Shown here: in pieces, positions 5,952 through 6,678 of the stretch
Layout: every line of letters starts with the position of its first letter
Position numbering within the stretch: the stretch's first letter is position 1
From: Aquificota bacterium
GTDB taxonomy: Bacteria; Aquificota; Aquificia; Aquificales; Hydrogenothermaceae
Length of the DNA: 6,678 nt
Assembly (NCBI GenBank): GCA_013153295.1
Contig: JAADEV010000069.1
Span: 1-6,678 of the forward strand
Direction: 5' to 3'
The notes under the pieces: generated by a model
The model's input: the letters and a program-made list of their open reading frames with translations, nothing else
Database searches by the model: none
What the model was told of the DNA's origin: nothing
Position numbers and translations under genes: made by a program

Positions 5952-6678
5952 TGGTTAAATACAGACCTGATTGATGATTTCCCAACGAAAATACCGTTTT
6001 TATACACAAAAACCTCACCTTCAGGTAAGCCCTTCAGGTCTGTAGGGGATTTTATATTTTTCTTTATGAAGAATACCTTTTTTGTGCTGTAGGGAAATAT
6101 TGATATATTGTTAAACTGTCTATTTATCCTTTTACTTTTTAGCTTAAGTTCAACTATTCCAAAGTCAACAGGGGTATTGTTTTCCACTATAAGGAAGCCC
6201 TTTAGTATCCCTCCGTTTCTGCTTTTTTCAAGTATGTAAGATACCTTCCAGCTTATACCTTCTATTGGATATTTAACTAAAAACAGGGAGGATTTTGAAG
6301 ATGGGGAGTTTACCTTAAGTGTTATCTGTGGGGAAACAACCTCCTCCCAGCTTGAGTTTGCTGTTATACGGGAGGGAAATTTGGGCAGTGTTGTTATAAC
6401 AAGCCCCTTCGGTGTAGAAAGGGTAATATACTTTTCGTCTATACCTTTGACAACACCTTTTATTATCCTTCCGTCCCCTTCTATAGAAATCTCCTTACCA
6501 AGTAAACTTTCCCTCCAATTAAGGGAGGTTTTGTCATAGATTATACTTTTTACAGTTATCCCCTCAGCTTTCACAACCACCGCATCAACAATCGCAGTTG
6601 GTAGTATCTGTATAGGTCCAACCACATTTTCCCCTTCAGCAAGCATAAACTCCTCAAGCTGTTGGTATGTTGCAAACT
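5948..6678 (-). CDS. DUF4139-like protein of unknown function (5' partial)
   Basis: The frame stays open from the window edge through the ATG at 6646, and the residues before that ATG (FATYQQLEEF) fit the start of DUF4139 mature domains, so the true start lies outside. In this window 242 residues are visible. Family-like features, recalled from DUF4139 proteins: a GxNxVGP turn (~15-21), ESLLGKEISIEG then a short beta-rich linker ending in TPKGLVITTLP (~56-98), KYPIEGISWKVSY (~135-147), NNTPVDF (~166-172) and LPEGEVFVYKNGIFVG (~218-232). Members are predicted secreted or envelope beta-rich proteins of unknown role. A signal peptide cannot be judged because the N-terminus is missing. Unlike longer members, this one stops soon after the VYKNG strand and seems to lack the usual C-terminal strands. 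TGA overlaps the rsmI ATG by 4 bases. The family call is by remembered motif pattern and is moderate. Confidence 0.7.
   Translation of the reverse strand, partial: FATYQQLEEFMLAEGENVVGPIQILPTAIVDAVVVKAEGITVKSIIYDKTSLNWRESLLGKEISIEGDGRIIKGVVKGIDEKYITLSTPKGLVITTLPKFPSRITANSSWEEVVSPQITLKVNSPSSKSSLFLVKYPIEGISWKVSYILEKSRNGGILKGFLIVENNTPVDFGIVELKLKSKRINRQFNNISIFPYSTKKVFFIKKNIKSPTDLKGLPEGEVFVYKNGIFVGKSSIRSVFNQ

Noticed and set aside
5984..5998. AACG/CGTT hairpin followed by T-run on the plus strand
   Set aside because: The stem has only four base pairs, it lies within coding sequence, and no plus-strand gene ends there.

Overview
The window reads as ordinary chromosomal DNA of an A+T-rich thermophilic bacterium. 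Arginine is written almost only as AGA/AGG, isoleucine mostly as ATA, the proteins are rich in Lys, Glu and Ile, and genes are packed with 4-base overlaps. Together with an archaeal-looking SMC, this suggests the Aquificota, perhaps Hydrogenothermaceae. That placement is inference from composition and protein style, not a database match.

Layout: the left half (1-3869) is read on the plus strand. It holds the last ~916 residues of the chromosome-organising ATPase SMC, whose N-terminal head lies off the left edge, then a 213-bp gap, then a complete ftsY (signal recognition particle receptor). The gap carries a possible tiny minus-strand gene, an imperfect hairpin and an A+T-rich promoter-like stretch. 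The right half (3866-6678) is one minus-strand gene cluster, transcribed in the order DUF4139-like protein (5' end off the right edge), rsmI (16S rRNA 2'-O-methyltransferase), hisS (histidyl-tRNA synthetase). The first two overlap by ATGA, and the hisS ribosome binding site lies inside the last codons of rsmI, so the three are almost certainly co-transcribed and probably translationally coupled. ftsY and hisS converge and overlap by 4 bp at their stop codons.

Functionally these are housekeeping genes: chromosome segregation (SMC), co-translational membrane targeting (FtsY), ribosome decoding-centre modification (RsmI) and tRNA charging (HisS). The exception is the uncharacterised DUF4139-like protein. 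I see no rRNA, tRNA, CRISPR array, insertion sequence or defence system, and no convincing new multi-gene system. The points most worth a second look are the archaeal-type SMC in a bacterial smc-ftsY neighbourhood, the unrecognised 39-46-residue ORF between them, the short-ended DUF4139-like protein coupled to rsmI, and the terminator-less convergent overlap of ftsY and hisS.
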